A stretch of DNA of 64,000 nt from Streptomyces sp. NBC_00259 (GTDB lineage: Bacteria > Actinomycetota > Actinomycetes > Streptomycetales > Streptomycetaceae): the NCBI RefSeq assembly GCF_036181745.1, contig NZ_CP108080.1:7567501-7631500 (forward strand), in the 5' to 3' direction. A program made the translations under genes and the position numbers. Numbering within the stretch: the stretch's first letter is position 1; the number at the start of each line of letters is the position of its first letter. Below the pieces are notes generated by a model. That model saw only the letters and a list, made by a program, of their open reading frames with translations. It made no database searches and was not told the origin of the DNA. Shown here piece after piece: positions 26,387 through 34,270 of this stretch.

Positions 26387-27286
26387 ATGGGCAAGTTCTT
26401 CGAGGAGCTCGCCAAGAAGCTCGCTGAGCGGTGGGTCGCCCTGCTCGTGCTGCCCGGTGCCCTCTTCGTGCTGCTCGCCGTGGTCGGCGTCCGGCTCGGG
26501 CATGCCGACCCGTTCGATGTCGGCGAGGTGGAACGGACGATCTCCGATGTCGCGGGCACCGGCTCCGGCCGGTTCGGGGCGCAGGTGCTGCTGCTTGTGG
26601 CCGTGCTGTTGGCCGCGACCGGCACCGGGCTCGCCGTGCAGGCTCTGGCCGGTGTGACCCGCCTCGTGTGGCTGGGCCGGTGGCCACGCCCGCTGTCACG
26701 GTGGGTGGTGCGCCGGCGCAGGGCGCGGTGGCACGCGCTCCTCGACCGCAGGCGTGCGCTGGTACGGGACCACCCGGCGGGTACGCGGACCGCCGAGCGC
26801 CAGGAGGAGATCGACGACATGGCGGCGCGGATGACCCGTATCGCGCCCGCGGAACCGGGTCGGCCGACCTGGATGGGCGACCGTATGTACGCCGTCGAGC
26901 AGGTGGCGCTGCACCGGAACGGGCTCGACCTCGCCTTCGGGTGGTCCCGGCTGTGGCTGGTGTTGCCGGAAACGGTGCGTGCGGAGGTCGTCGCCGCCGA
27001 AGCCGCGTTCGCCGGCGCGGTCGCGTCCGGCACATGGGCGTGGCCCTACCTCGTGCTCGGCCTGATGTGGTGGCCCGCCCTGCTGATCGGTGTCGGTATC
27101 GGTGTGGCGGGCTGGGCGCGCGCCCGCGCCGCGGTCGGGGACCTGGCCGCGTTGTCCGAGGCCGCGATCGACCTGCACGGCCGGACGCTGGCCGGCGCGC
27201 TCGGCGTCGGCAGTGACGCCGCCACCGGTCCTCTGACCCTCGCCGAGGGCCAGGACATCACCGCCATCGTCAGAAAAGGGCGTTGA
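26387..27286 (+). CDS. membrane protein of the CHAT module
   Basis: 299 residues. Three or four hydrophobic segments are visible: about residues 13-34 (WVALLVLPGALFVLLAVVGV), 65-92 (QVLLLVAVLLAATGTGLAVQ) and a C-terminal pair at about 217-242 (WPYLVLGLMWWPALLIGVGI). Between them is a basic cytoplasmic segment (RWPRPLSRWVVRRRRARWHALLDRRRALVRD) and a conserved-looking MYAVEQVALHRNGLDLAFGWSRLWLVLPE. No enzyme family is recognised. Its stop codon TGA (27284-27286) overlaps the ATG of the TPR-CHAT gene by one base, so translation is coupled. A membrane anchor or pore-like effector for the caspase-type protease is the natural hypothesis. Confidence 0.7.
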   Translation: MGKFFEELAKKLAERWVALLVLPGALFVLLAVVGVRLGHADPFDVGEVERTISDVAGTGSGRFGAQVLLLVAVLLAATGTGLAVQALAGVTRLVWLGRWPRPLSRWVVRRRRARWHALLDRRRALVRDHPAGTRTAERQEEIDDMAARMTRIAPAEPGRPTWMGDRMYAVEQVALHRNGLDLAFGWSRLWLVLPETVRAEVVAAEAAFAGAVASGTWAWPYLVLGLMWWPALLIGVGIGVAGWARARAAVGDLAALSEAAIDLHGRTLAGALGVGSDAATGPLTLAEGQDITAIVRKGR

Positions 27287-30200
27287 TGTCCTTCGAGTAC
27301 TGGATCGACCGCGTCCGCCACGGCATCGACGCGGCCCAGGCACGTCCCGACATCCTCCTCGGGCCGACGCTCACCGAAGACGCGGCGAACCTCTGGCACG
27401 CCGCGCAACCGGCTGACCCGGACCACCCCGCACCGTGGGAGACACACCGACTCGCGACCGCGGCCTGGTGGCTGGGCCTGCTGCACAGCCTGCGTCACGC
27501 GGCGATGCCCGAGGAACCGGGCCGGGCCGAGCTGGCGAGAGCGATCCTCCTCGTCGCCCCGTGGGCCGGCAGGCAGGGGTTCGTGCCCGAACCGCTGCGC
27601 CACGTGCTCGGTCCGGCGGCGAGCCCTGAGCTACAGGCACAGCAGGCCGGACAGCTGCTCATGCAGGCGCTGCGGACGGGTGAGCGCGACGTGCTCGACG
27701 CCAGCATCGCCCTGCACGAGGCCGTCCTCGTCGCCGGGGCACCGATCGGCGGGACGACCGTCACCAACGCCGGAGCCGGATACTGGGCGCGATACGGGCA
27801 GACCGGGAACACCGCCGACCTGGACAGGGCGATCGACCTCGGGAACCGCGCGGCAGCATACTCCGACGATCCCAACTACCCGACGATCCTGTCCAACCTC
27901 GGCACCATCCACCTGGCGCGATACGAGCGGGCGGGTGACGCCGCCGATCTGGACCGGGCGATCGAGATCCTCTCGCGAGCGCGGTCCACCGTCTCGCCCA
28001 CCGACCCGAACCGCTTGATGGCCCTGAGCAACCTCGCCGTCGCCCTTCACACGCGGCACGAACGGAGCGACAACCCCGACGACCTCGACCGGGCCATCGA
28101 GGTCGGGTACGTGCTTGCCGCGTCCGACCGGCCGCACCCGCAGTCCCTGGCCAACCTCGGCATGGCCCTGTCCGCCCGGTACGAACGCGCCGGGGCCCCA
28201 GCCGATCTGGACCGGGCGATCGAGATCGGCCATCAGGCATGGTCCGCCAGCCCGGACCCCGTGCACCTGCCCACGGTCCTGTCGAACCTCGGGACGTTCC
28301 ACCACGTGCGGTTCGAGCGCGGAGGAGACGTCACCGACCTCGCTCGTGCCGTCGAGATCCACGAACTGGCGCTGGCCGCCACTCCGGACGACCATCCCGA
28401 TCGCGGGGTCCGTCTCAACAACGCCGCCACCGTCTACCAGGAGCGGTTCAACCGCGCCGCGGACCCGGCGGACCTCGACCGTGCGATCAGCGCAGGGGAG
28501 GACGCGGTCGCGGCGACACCGGCCGATCACCCCAAGTCGAGCACCCTCCTCTCCAACGTGGGCTCGGCTCTCCACGGCCGTTTCCGACGTACGGGAAGCG
28601 TGCCCGACCTGTACCGCGCCATCGAGTACGGCGAACGAGCGGTGGCGCGCGCCCCGGAGGGCCGAAGCGAACGGGGCAGGCAGCTGTCGAACCTGGCACT
28701 GGCCTACCAGTCACGGTTCGAGCGCACCGGCGACCCGGCGGACCTGCACCGGGCGGTCGAGCGCGGCGAACAGGCGGTGGTGGCGATGCCCGACGACCAC
28801 CCGGACCGTGCGCTGTACCTCGGCAACCTCGCAATGATGTACAGCGCTCGGTTCAAACACGCCGGGAGCGTCGACGACCTGGACCGTGCCATCGAGCACC
28901 GCGAAGCGGCGGTCGAGAAGACGCCTTCCGACCACCAGCTCCTGGCGGTACACCTGTCCAACCTGTCAGGCGACCACCACGCACGGTTTCGACGCACCGG
29001 CGACGTCGCGGACCTGGACCGTGCCATCGAGTCCGCAACCCGCGCGGTCTCCCGCACCCCGGCCGACCACCCCGATGTGGCGCGGCGGCTGAACAACGTC
29101 GGAACCGCTCTCGCCGCGCGGTACGCGCACGCCGGCGACACGGCCGACCTGAACCGGGCGATCGAGCAGAAGGAGCGGGCACTGGCCGCCACCCCTGTCG
29201 GCCACCCGGAACGACCCACGTTCGCGACCAATCTCGGTCCCACCTACCAAGCCCGGTTCGCGCGTACCGGGGACCTCGCGGACCTGGACCGCGCTGTCGA
29301 AGTCTGCGCGCTGTCGGTCTCCTCCACCCCCGAGGACCATGCCGAACTGGCCGCTCGTCTCGGCATGCTGGCGAGCGTCCATCTGACGCGACACCAGCAC
29401 ACCGGAAACACGGTGGATCTGGACCGGGCCATCGCGCACAACGAGCGCACCCTGTCCCTCGTTCCGGACGGCCACCCCGACCGCCCCCGCTTCCTGGCCA
29501 ACCTCGGTGTCGCCCTCCAATCGCGGTTCAAGGCCGACGGTGACCCGGCGGACCTGGACCGTGCGGTCGACCTCAAGAGGGAGGCAGTGGCAGCCACGCC
29601 GTCCGACGATCCCGTCCACTCCCAGCGCCTGTACAACCTCGCCCTCAGCCTGGAGATGCAGGCCGGGGACGGCGCGGTCGATCCCGTCGACGTCGAGCAG
29701 CTGTCCGTGCTCGCGGCTGCGCCATGCCCGTCCCCGCCCGGCTATCAGGTGCGCGCCCGCTGGGTGACCGGCAGGATCGCGCACGCGGCGGGCCAGCACG
29801 AGACGGCGCGGCGCCTGCTGGACGCAGCGGTGGCCCTGCTGCCCTCGGTACCCGCCCGGGAGACGTCGTACGCGGACCAGGAGCACCGCCTCGACGGGTA
29901 CCTCGGGCTCGTGGGCGAGGCGGTCGCCGTCCACTGCGCCCTCGACGACCCCGTCGGCGCGATTCAGGCGGGGGAGCAGGGGCGGGGCATCCTGCTGGCG
30001 TCGCAACTGGACGCGCGCACGGACCTGTCCGGCCTCCAGGGCGAACACCCGAAGCTCGCACGGCGCTTCCAGCAGGTCCGCGATGCTCTCGGCGCGCCCG
30101 GTGGCGGTCACCATACGCCCGATGGTGAGAGACTCGGCGCGCCCCACGGTGAGGAACGACGCCGCCCATGGCGCGAGTACGACGCGCTGCTCGCGGAGAT

Positions 30201-31293
30201 TCGCCGGCTGCAGGGCTGGGAGCGGTTCCTGCTGCCACCGACGTGGGACGACCTGCGGGAAGCCACAGCGGGCGGAACCGTGGTGCTCGTCAACGCCGGC
30301 AGCCGGCGCAGCGACGCGATCATCGCCACCGCCGACGCGGCTCCGAAGCTGGTGCCACTGCCCGACCTGACTCTGTCCGCCGTCGACACGCGCACCACAG
30401 AACTCTCGCGGGCCATGACCGCCACCGGTTCGCTGGTCGGTGAACTACGGCGCCGGCGGAACCTGTCCGACCTGCTCGGCTGGCTCTGGGACACCACTGT
30501 GGGCCCCGTACTGGACGCCTTGGACGGGTTCCCGCCCCGCGAGGGCGCGTTGCCGAGGGTCTGGTGGATGCCGACCGGGTTGCTCGGTCTGCTCCCGCTG
30601 CACGCGGCGGGCAGGCCGGGCGAGCCCGGAGCCCTGGACCGCGTCGTCTCCTCGTACGCCCCGACCTTCCGTGCGCTGCTCCGGGCCCGGCGGCAGACCG
30701 CAGGGGCGCCCCGGCGCCAGCTCGCCGTCGCGCTCGAACGCACGCCCGGCCAGCCGGACCTGCCGGCGACCGCGGCCGAAGCGGCCGCTCTGCACGCGCA
30801 CCTTCCCGATTCGATGCTCCTGACGAACGAGCAAGCCACGGTCGACCGCGTTCTCGGCGCGCTTCCCGGCGCCGGCTGGGCCCACTTCGCCTGCCACGCC
30901 GATACGGACCTCCACGCGCCGTCGCGGGGCGGTCTCCACCTCCACGACGGCCGCCTGCCGATCGCGGAGATCAGTCGCCTGCGCCTGCACAGCGCCGAGC
31001 TGGCCTACCTCTCGGCCTGTTCCACCGGGCACGTCGGCCGTCGCCACGCGAACGAGTCCACCCACCTCGCGTCGGCGTTCCAACTCGCCGGATTCCGGCA
31101 TGTGATCGCGAGCCTGTGGCCGCTCAACGACGCCGTCGCCGCGACGGCCGCCGACCGCTTCTACCGCCTGCTGCCGATGGCGGAGAACGCCGACCAGGCC
31201 GCCGATGCCCTGCACCGGGTGACCCGCGAACTCCGCGCCGAGCACCCCGAACGCCCGCACCTGTGGGCGTCTCTGATCCACAGCGGTCCGTAG
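27286..31293 (+). CDS. TPR-repeat CHAT (caspase-HetF-associated) protease
   Basis: 1,335 residues. An N-terminal helical region (1-170) is followed by 14 tandem TPR-like repeats of about 46 residues (about 170-790), each carrying a DLDRAIE-type motif and SNLG-type turns. A helical linker leads to the CHAT domain at about 970-1335. The caspase-type dyad is intact: His1204 in HFACHAD and Cys1245 in LSACSTGHVG, followed by HLASAFQLAGFRHVIASLWPLND. CHAT proteases are cysteine peptidases of bacterial conflict and programmed-death systems, activated by ligand or partner binding to the repeat arm. The ATG at 27286 overlaps the previous stop. The repeats are highly similar to each other, which suggests recent expansion. 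The target is unknown. Confidence 0.88.
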   Translation: MSFEYWIDRVRHGIDAAQARPDILLGPTLTEDAANLWHAAQPADPDHPAPWETHRLATAAWWLGLLHSLRHAAMPEEPGRAELARAILLVAPWAGRQGFVPEPLRHVLGPAASPELQAQQAGQLLMQALRTGERDVLDASIALHEAVLVAGAPIGGTTVTNAGAGYWARYGQTGNTADLDRAIDLGNRAAAYSDDPNYPTILSNLGTIHLARYERAGDAADLDRAIEILSRARSTVSPTDPNRLMALSNLAVALHTRHERSDNPDDLDRAIEVGYVLAASDRPHPQSLANLGMALSARYERAGAPADLDRAIEIGHQAWSASPDPVHLPTVLSNLGTFHHVRFERGGDVTDLARAVEIHELALAATPDDHPDRGVRLNNAATVYQERFNRAADPADLDRAISAGEDAVAATPADHPKSSTLLSNVGSALHGRFRRTGSVPDLYRAIEYGERAVARAPEGRSERGRQLSNLALAYQSRFERTGDPADLHRAVERGEQAVVAMPDDHPDRALYLGNLAMMYSARFKHAGSVDDLDRAIEHREAAVEKTPSDHQLLAVHLSNLSGDHHARFRRTGDVADLDRAIESATRAVSRTPADHPDVARRLNNVGTALAARYAHAGDTADLNRAIEQKERALAATPVGHPERPTFATNLGPTYQARFARTGDLADLDRAVEVCALSVSSTPEDHAELAARLGMLASVHLTRHQHTGNTVDLDRAIAHNERTLSLVPDGHPDRPRFLANLGVALQSRFKADGDPADLDRAVDLKREAVAATPSDDPVHSQRLYNLALSLEMQAGDGAVDPVDVEQLSVLAAAPCPSPPGYQVRARWVTGRIAHAAGQHETARRLLDAAVALLPSVPARETSYADQEHRLDGYLGLVGEAVAVHCALDDPVGAIQAGEQGRGILLASQLDARTDLSGLQGEHPKLARRFQQVRDALGAPGGGHHTPDGERLGAPHGEERRRPWREYDALLAEIRRLQGWERFLLPPTWDDLREATAGGTVVLVNAGSRRSDAIIATADAAPKLVPLPDLTLSAVDTRTTELSRAMTATGSLVGELRRRRNLSDLLGWLWDTTVGPVLDALDGFPPREGALPRVWWMPTGLLGLLPLHAAGRPGEPGALDRVVSSYAPTFRALLRARRQTAGAPRRQLAVALERTPGQPDLPATAAEAAALHAHLPDSMLLTNEQATVDRVLGALPGAGWAHFACHADTDLHAPSRGGLHLHDGRLPIAEISRLRLHSAELAYLSACSTGHVGRRHANESTHLASAFQLAGFRHVIASLWPLNDAVAATAADRFYRLLPMAENADQAADALHRVTRELRAEHPERPHLWASLIHSGP

Positions 31294-31346
31294 CCCCATG
31301 CGGATCCAGTAGCTGTTCGGCTCTTGCCTGCTTATAGTTCGGCCGC

Positions 31347-32072
31347 ATGGCTGACGACTGCTTCGGGCATCCACGGCTCGCCGCGATCTATGACCCGCTC
31401 GACCCCGACCGCAGCGATCTCGACTCCTACCTCTTGATGGCGGAAGAGTTCGGGGCGCGCCGAGTGCTGGACATCGGCTGCGGCACAGGGGTGTTCGCGC
31501 TCCTCCTGGCTGATCGCGGGATCGAGGTCGTCGGCGTCGATCCCGCCCTGGCGTCCATCGATGTCGCCCGGGCCAAACCGGGCAGTGAGCGAGTGCGGTG
31601 GATCTGCGGTGACGCGACAGACCTTCCGCAGCTGCAGGTCGACCTGGCGACGATGACGGCGAACGTTGCCCAGGCCATTGCTGATCCACAGACGTGGCAG
31701 CAGACGCTGCGGGGAGCCTACGAAGCACTACGGCCTGGCGGGCATCTGGCGTTCGAGACCCGTGACCCGGCCAGACGCGCCTGGGAAGAGTGGACCCGCG
31801 AGAACTCCCATCGCGTGACGGAGATCCCCGGCGTCGGCTCCGTCGAGAGCTGGGTCCAGCTGATCGAGGTGACTCGGGCCCTGGTGACGTTCCGCTGGAC
31901 CTATGTGTTCGCTGCGGACGGGCAGGTGCTGACCTCGGATTCGACGCTGCGCTTCCGAGAGCGGGATGAGATCGAGACGGACCTGGTCGCGCACGGATAC
32001 GTGGTGGAAGACGTTCGTGATGCGCCCGACCGCCCAGGAAGAGAGTTCGTCTTCCTGGCACGACGTCCCTGA
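31347..32072 (+). CDS. class I SAM-dependent methyltransferase
   Basis: 241 residues. Motif I is VLDIGCGTGVFALLLADRG, with VVGVDPA as the acidic loop, WICGDATDLP as motif II and LRPGGHLAFETRD as motif III. The N-terminus FGHPRLAAIYDPLDPDRSDLDSY is typical of the Methyltransf_11/25 group in actinomycetes. The C-terminal strands (ALVTFRWTYVFAADGQVLTSDSTLRFRERDEIE) probably form the substrate lid. It starts 53 bp after the CHAT gene but has its own context and is not obviously part of that module. The substrate is unknown. Confidence 0.85.
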   Translation: MADDCFGHPRLAAIYDPLDPDRSDLDSYLLMAEEFGARRVLDIGCGTGVFALLLADRGIEVVGVDPALASIDVARAKPGSERVRWICGDATDLPQLQVDLATMTANVAQAIADPQTWQQTLRGAYEALRPGGHLAFETRDPARRAWEEWTRENSHRVTEIPGVGSVESWVQLIEVTRALVTFRWTYVFAADGQVLTSDSTLRFRERDEIETDLVAHGYVVEDVRDAPDRPGREFVFLARRP

Positions 32073-32250
32073 TCCCCGGTGATGCCGCTTGCACCGGATA
32101 GGTGTCCCGGCCACGGCGTGGCCGGGAACTGAGCGAGCGGGCACCTGGCCGGCAGGACACCGACCGCCGCACCGCCGGCCCCCACGGAGGCGGCGGGCAG
32201 CGGCAGTTCGGGCGGCGTGCTGGTGAAGCCGAGCAGGTCGACGAAGAGGG

Positions 32251-33555
32251 TCAGGCAGACGGCGGCGTGGACGGAGCGGACAGGGCGCTGTCGTCCTCGG
32301 CGTCTTCGTCGTCGACCTCGGTACCCGCGCCGGCATCGATGCCGGCATCCGCGGACGAAGCGGCGGCGCCGCGGCCGTCGGCCATGAGACCGCCCGCGGC
32401 CCTCAGAGCACGGGCCAGCAGATGGGCGCGCCCGGCCACGATCGGCCCCAGCACGGCGAGGACGAGGACGTACCCGGCGATGAACGGCGCGAGACGGCCG
32501 TCGAGCCCCGCGCCGGCGGCCATGGCGGCCAGGATCAGCGCGAACTCCCCGCGCGCCAGCAGTGTCGTGGCGATGTCGGCGGCGGGCTCGATGCCGTACC
32601 GGTACAAGCGCGCGACCAGCAGTCCCGCGGCCACGTTCATCACGATGGTCAGAGCCGTCGCGGCGGCGACCGGTCCGGCGACGGACGCGATGTCGGCGGG
32701 GTCGATGGCGAGCCCGAACGCGAAGAAGAAGATCGCCCCGAAGGCGTCACGCAACGGATGGACCAGCCGGCGGATCCGCGGCCCCGAGGGGGTCCCGGCC
32801 AGGATCAGCCCGGCCATGAAGGCGCCGATGGCATCGGCTACCCCGAGGAGTTCGGAGACACCGGCGACGAGGACGGCGATGCCGAGGAAGCTGATGACGA
32901 GCAGTTCGTTGTCGCGGACCTTGATGAGGCGGCTGATCAGCCGGGTGCCGTAGCGCGCGGTGGAGGCCAGCACCAGCAGGAACCCGAATGCTTTCGCAGC
33001 CTGGAGAACGGTCTCCGTGACTCCTTCGGCGCCGCTGATGACGGGTTGGAGTCCGGCGAGGTAGAGCGCCAGGAAGATGTCCTCCACCACGATGACGCCG
33101 AGGATCAGACGCGTCTCCGGATGGGTGATGCGGCCGAGGTCGATCAGGATCTTGGTGACGATGGCGGAGGACGAGATGCCGAGGACTCCGGCCAGCACCA
33201 GCGCCTCCCGGGCACCCCAGCCCAGCGCGAAGCCGAAGCCCAGGCCCGCACCGACGTTCAGCACGAGATAGATGCCACCCGCGGTCAGCAGGCGTCTGCC
33301 GCCGCTTCTCAGATCGTCGAGGTGGAACTCCAGGCCCAGATAGAACAGCAGGAGCACGAGGCCGAGCGCGGACAGCATCTCGAAGTCATGGGCGTCGTCG
33401 ACCAGTACCAGCCCTGGCGTGTGGGGGCCGAGCAGGATGCCGGCGAGCATGAACAGCGGGATCGTGGGCAACCCGATCCGGCTACCGATCCGGGCGAGGA
33501 AGGCGGCGGCCAGGAAGGCGCCGCCCATGGCGAGCAGGGTGTCGGCGTGTCCCAC
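32251..33555 (-). CDS. CPA2-family cation:proton antiporter (KefB-like)
   Basis: 434 residues from a GTG at 33555. About twelve hydrophobic segments form the antiporter core: RIGLPTIPLFMLAGILLGPHTPGL, EMLSALGLVLLLFYLGLEFHLDDL, GISSSAIVTKILIDLGRITHPETRL, VIVVEDIFLALYLAG, DAIGAFMAGLILAGTPSG and ATTLLARGEFALILAAMAAGAG. The acidic VVEDI motif of the ion-binding site is present. The C-terminal 45 residues are an Ala/Asp-rich tail. There is no C-terminal TrkA domain, and the usual small regulatory subunit gene is not next to it, so its ion (K+ or Na+) is undetermined. Confidence 0.9.
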   Translation of the reverse strand: MGHADTLLAMGGAFLAAAFLARIGSRIGLPTIPLFMLAGILLGPHTPGLVLVDDAHDFEMLSALGLVLLLFYLGLEFHLDDLRSGGRRLLTAGGIYLVLNVGAGLGFGFALGWGAREALVLAGVLGISSSAIVTKILIDLGRITHPETRLILGVIVVEDIFLALYLAGLQPVISGAEGVTETVLQAAKAFGFLLVLASTARYGTRLISRLIKVRDNELLVISFLGIAVLVAGVSELLGVADAIGAFMAGLILAGTPSGPRIRRLVHPLRDAFGAIFFFAFGLAIDPADIASVAGPVAAATALTIVMNVAAGLLVARLYRYGIEPAADIATTLLARGEFALILAAMAAGAGLDGRLAPFIAGYVLVLAVLGPIVAGRAHLLARALRAAGGLMADGRGAAASSADAGIDAGAGTEVDDEDAEDDSALSAPSTPPSA

Positions 33556-33630
33556 GGGTCACCGCCTTCGGCAGTGCGGAGAGGCGGACTGGTCGAGCTG
33601 TGCGGGGCGGATACGTTTCTCCCTCGGTGA

Positions 33631-33686
33631 CGGGTGACGGGTGACGGGTGACGGGTGACGGGTGACGGGTGACGGGTGACGGGTGA
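33631..33686. repeat. 7-bp tandem repeat, eight copies of CGGGTGA
   Basis: Eight perfect copies in a row, in the gap between the antiporter start and the DUF3040 gene. A partial copy precedes it and CGGTGA follows. Perfect copies point to recent slippage, so length probably varies between strains. It lies 76 bp upstream of the antiporter's GTG and could affect its expression. Confidence 0.9.
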
Positions 33687-33728
33687 CGGTGACGGACAGC
33701 CGGCTGCCGCGCAGGGCGCCGGCCGATG

Positions 33729-34040
33729 TCATGGCCGGTACGGGCGGTGCCGGTACCGGTGCCGACTGCGTGGGTGCGCCCCACGCGGGCGCGGCGACGA
33801 CCACAGGTGCGCCGCTGCACCCGCGAGGACCAGCCCCGCCGCGAGCAGGAGCCCCTGCGGCAGCGCCAGGCCGGCCACCAGCATCGCCAGCGCCACGGCA
33901 AGCAGCGCCCAGACGTACCTGCGCCGGTACTCCTTCGGACGGCACGGCCGCCCCGTACCCAGCCCGCGGGCGAAGCGCGGGTCGGTCCGCTCGGTCTGCT
34001 CCTGCAGAGCCTGAAGGCGTTCGTCTCGGGCCCGGGCCAT
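33729..34040 (-). CDS. DUF3040-like small membrane protein
   Basis: 103 residues from the ATG at 34040, with GAGGAGGAG upstream. The N-terminal half is soluble (MARARDERLQALQEQTERTDPRFARGLGTG), ending in the RRRYVW motif, then two adjacent hydrophobic segments (LLAVALAMLVAGLALP and LLLAAGLVLAGAAAHLW) and a basic Arg/His tail. Lengths and order match DUF3040 proteins, which are abundant in actinobacteria and of unknown role. The tail differs from typical members, so the match is by layout more than sequence. The 230 bp upstream (34,041-34,270) hold no gene; a second weak frame there was not accepted. Confidence 0.7.
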   Translation of the reverse strand: MARARDERLQALQEQTERTDPRFARGLGTGRPCRPKEYRRRYVWALLAVALAMLVAGLALPQGLLLAAGLVLAGAAAHLWSSPRPRGAHPRSRHRYRHRPYRP

Positions 34041-34270
34041 GGCTCCTCCTCGCGTGGTCCGGGGTGGGGCGATGCGTCTACGGTCACATGCCGCGCAGGG
34101 GCTCCGTATCGGGGCCGGCACCCATTTCCGCGGGCGACGGCCCCACAGGCCCTCGCGCCCGATGGCCCGCGCTCACCCCTTGGACGGCGCAGGCGGTGAG
34201 CCCCTGACCGCTCCTGCGGGGTGACACCTCGAACTCCTGGGGTCCGCCGCCCTGGGCCGGCCGCCGACCC

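Noticed and set aside
33626..33690. CRISPR-like array
   Set aside because: Units are 7 bp, directly adjacent, with no spacers. It is a simple tandem repeat.
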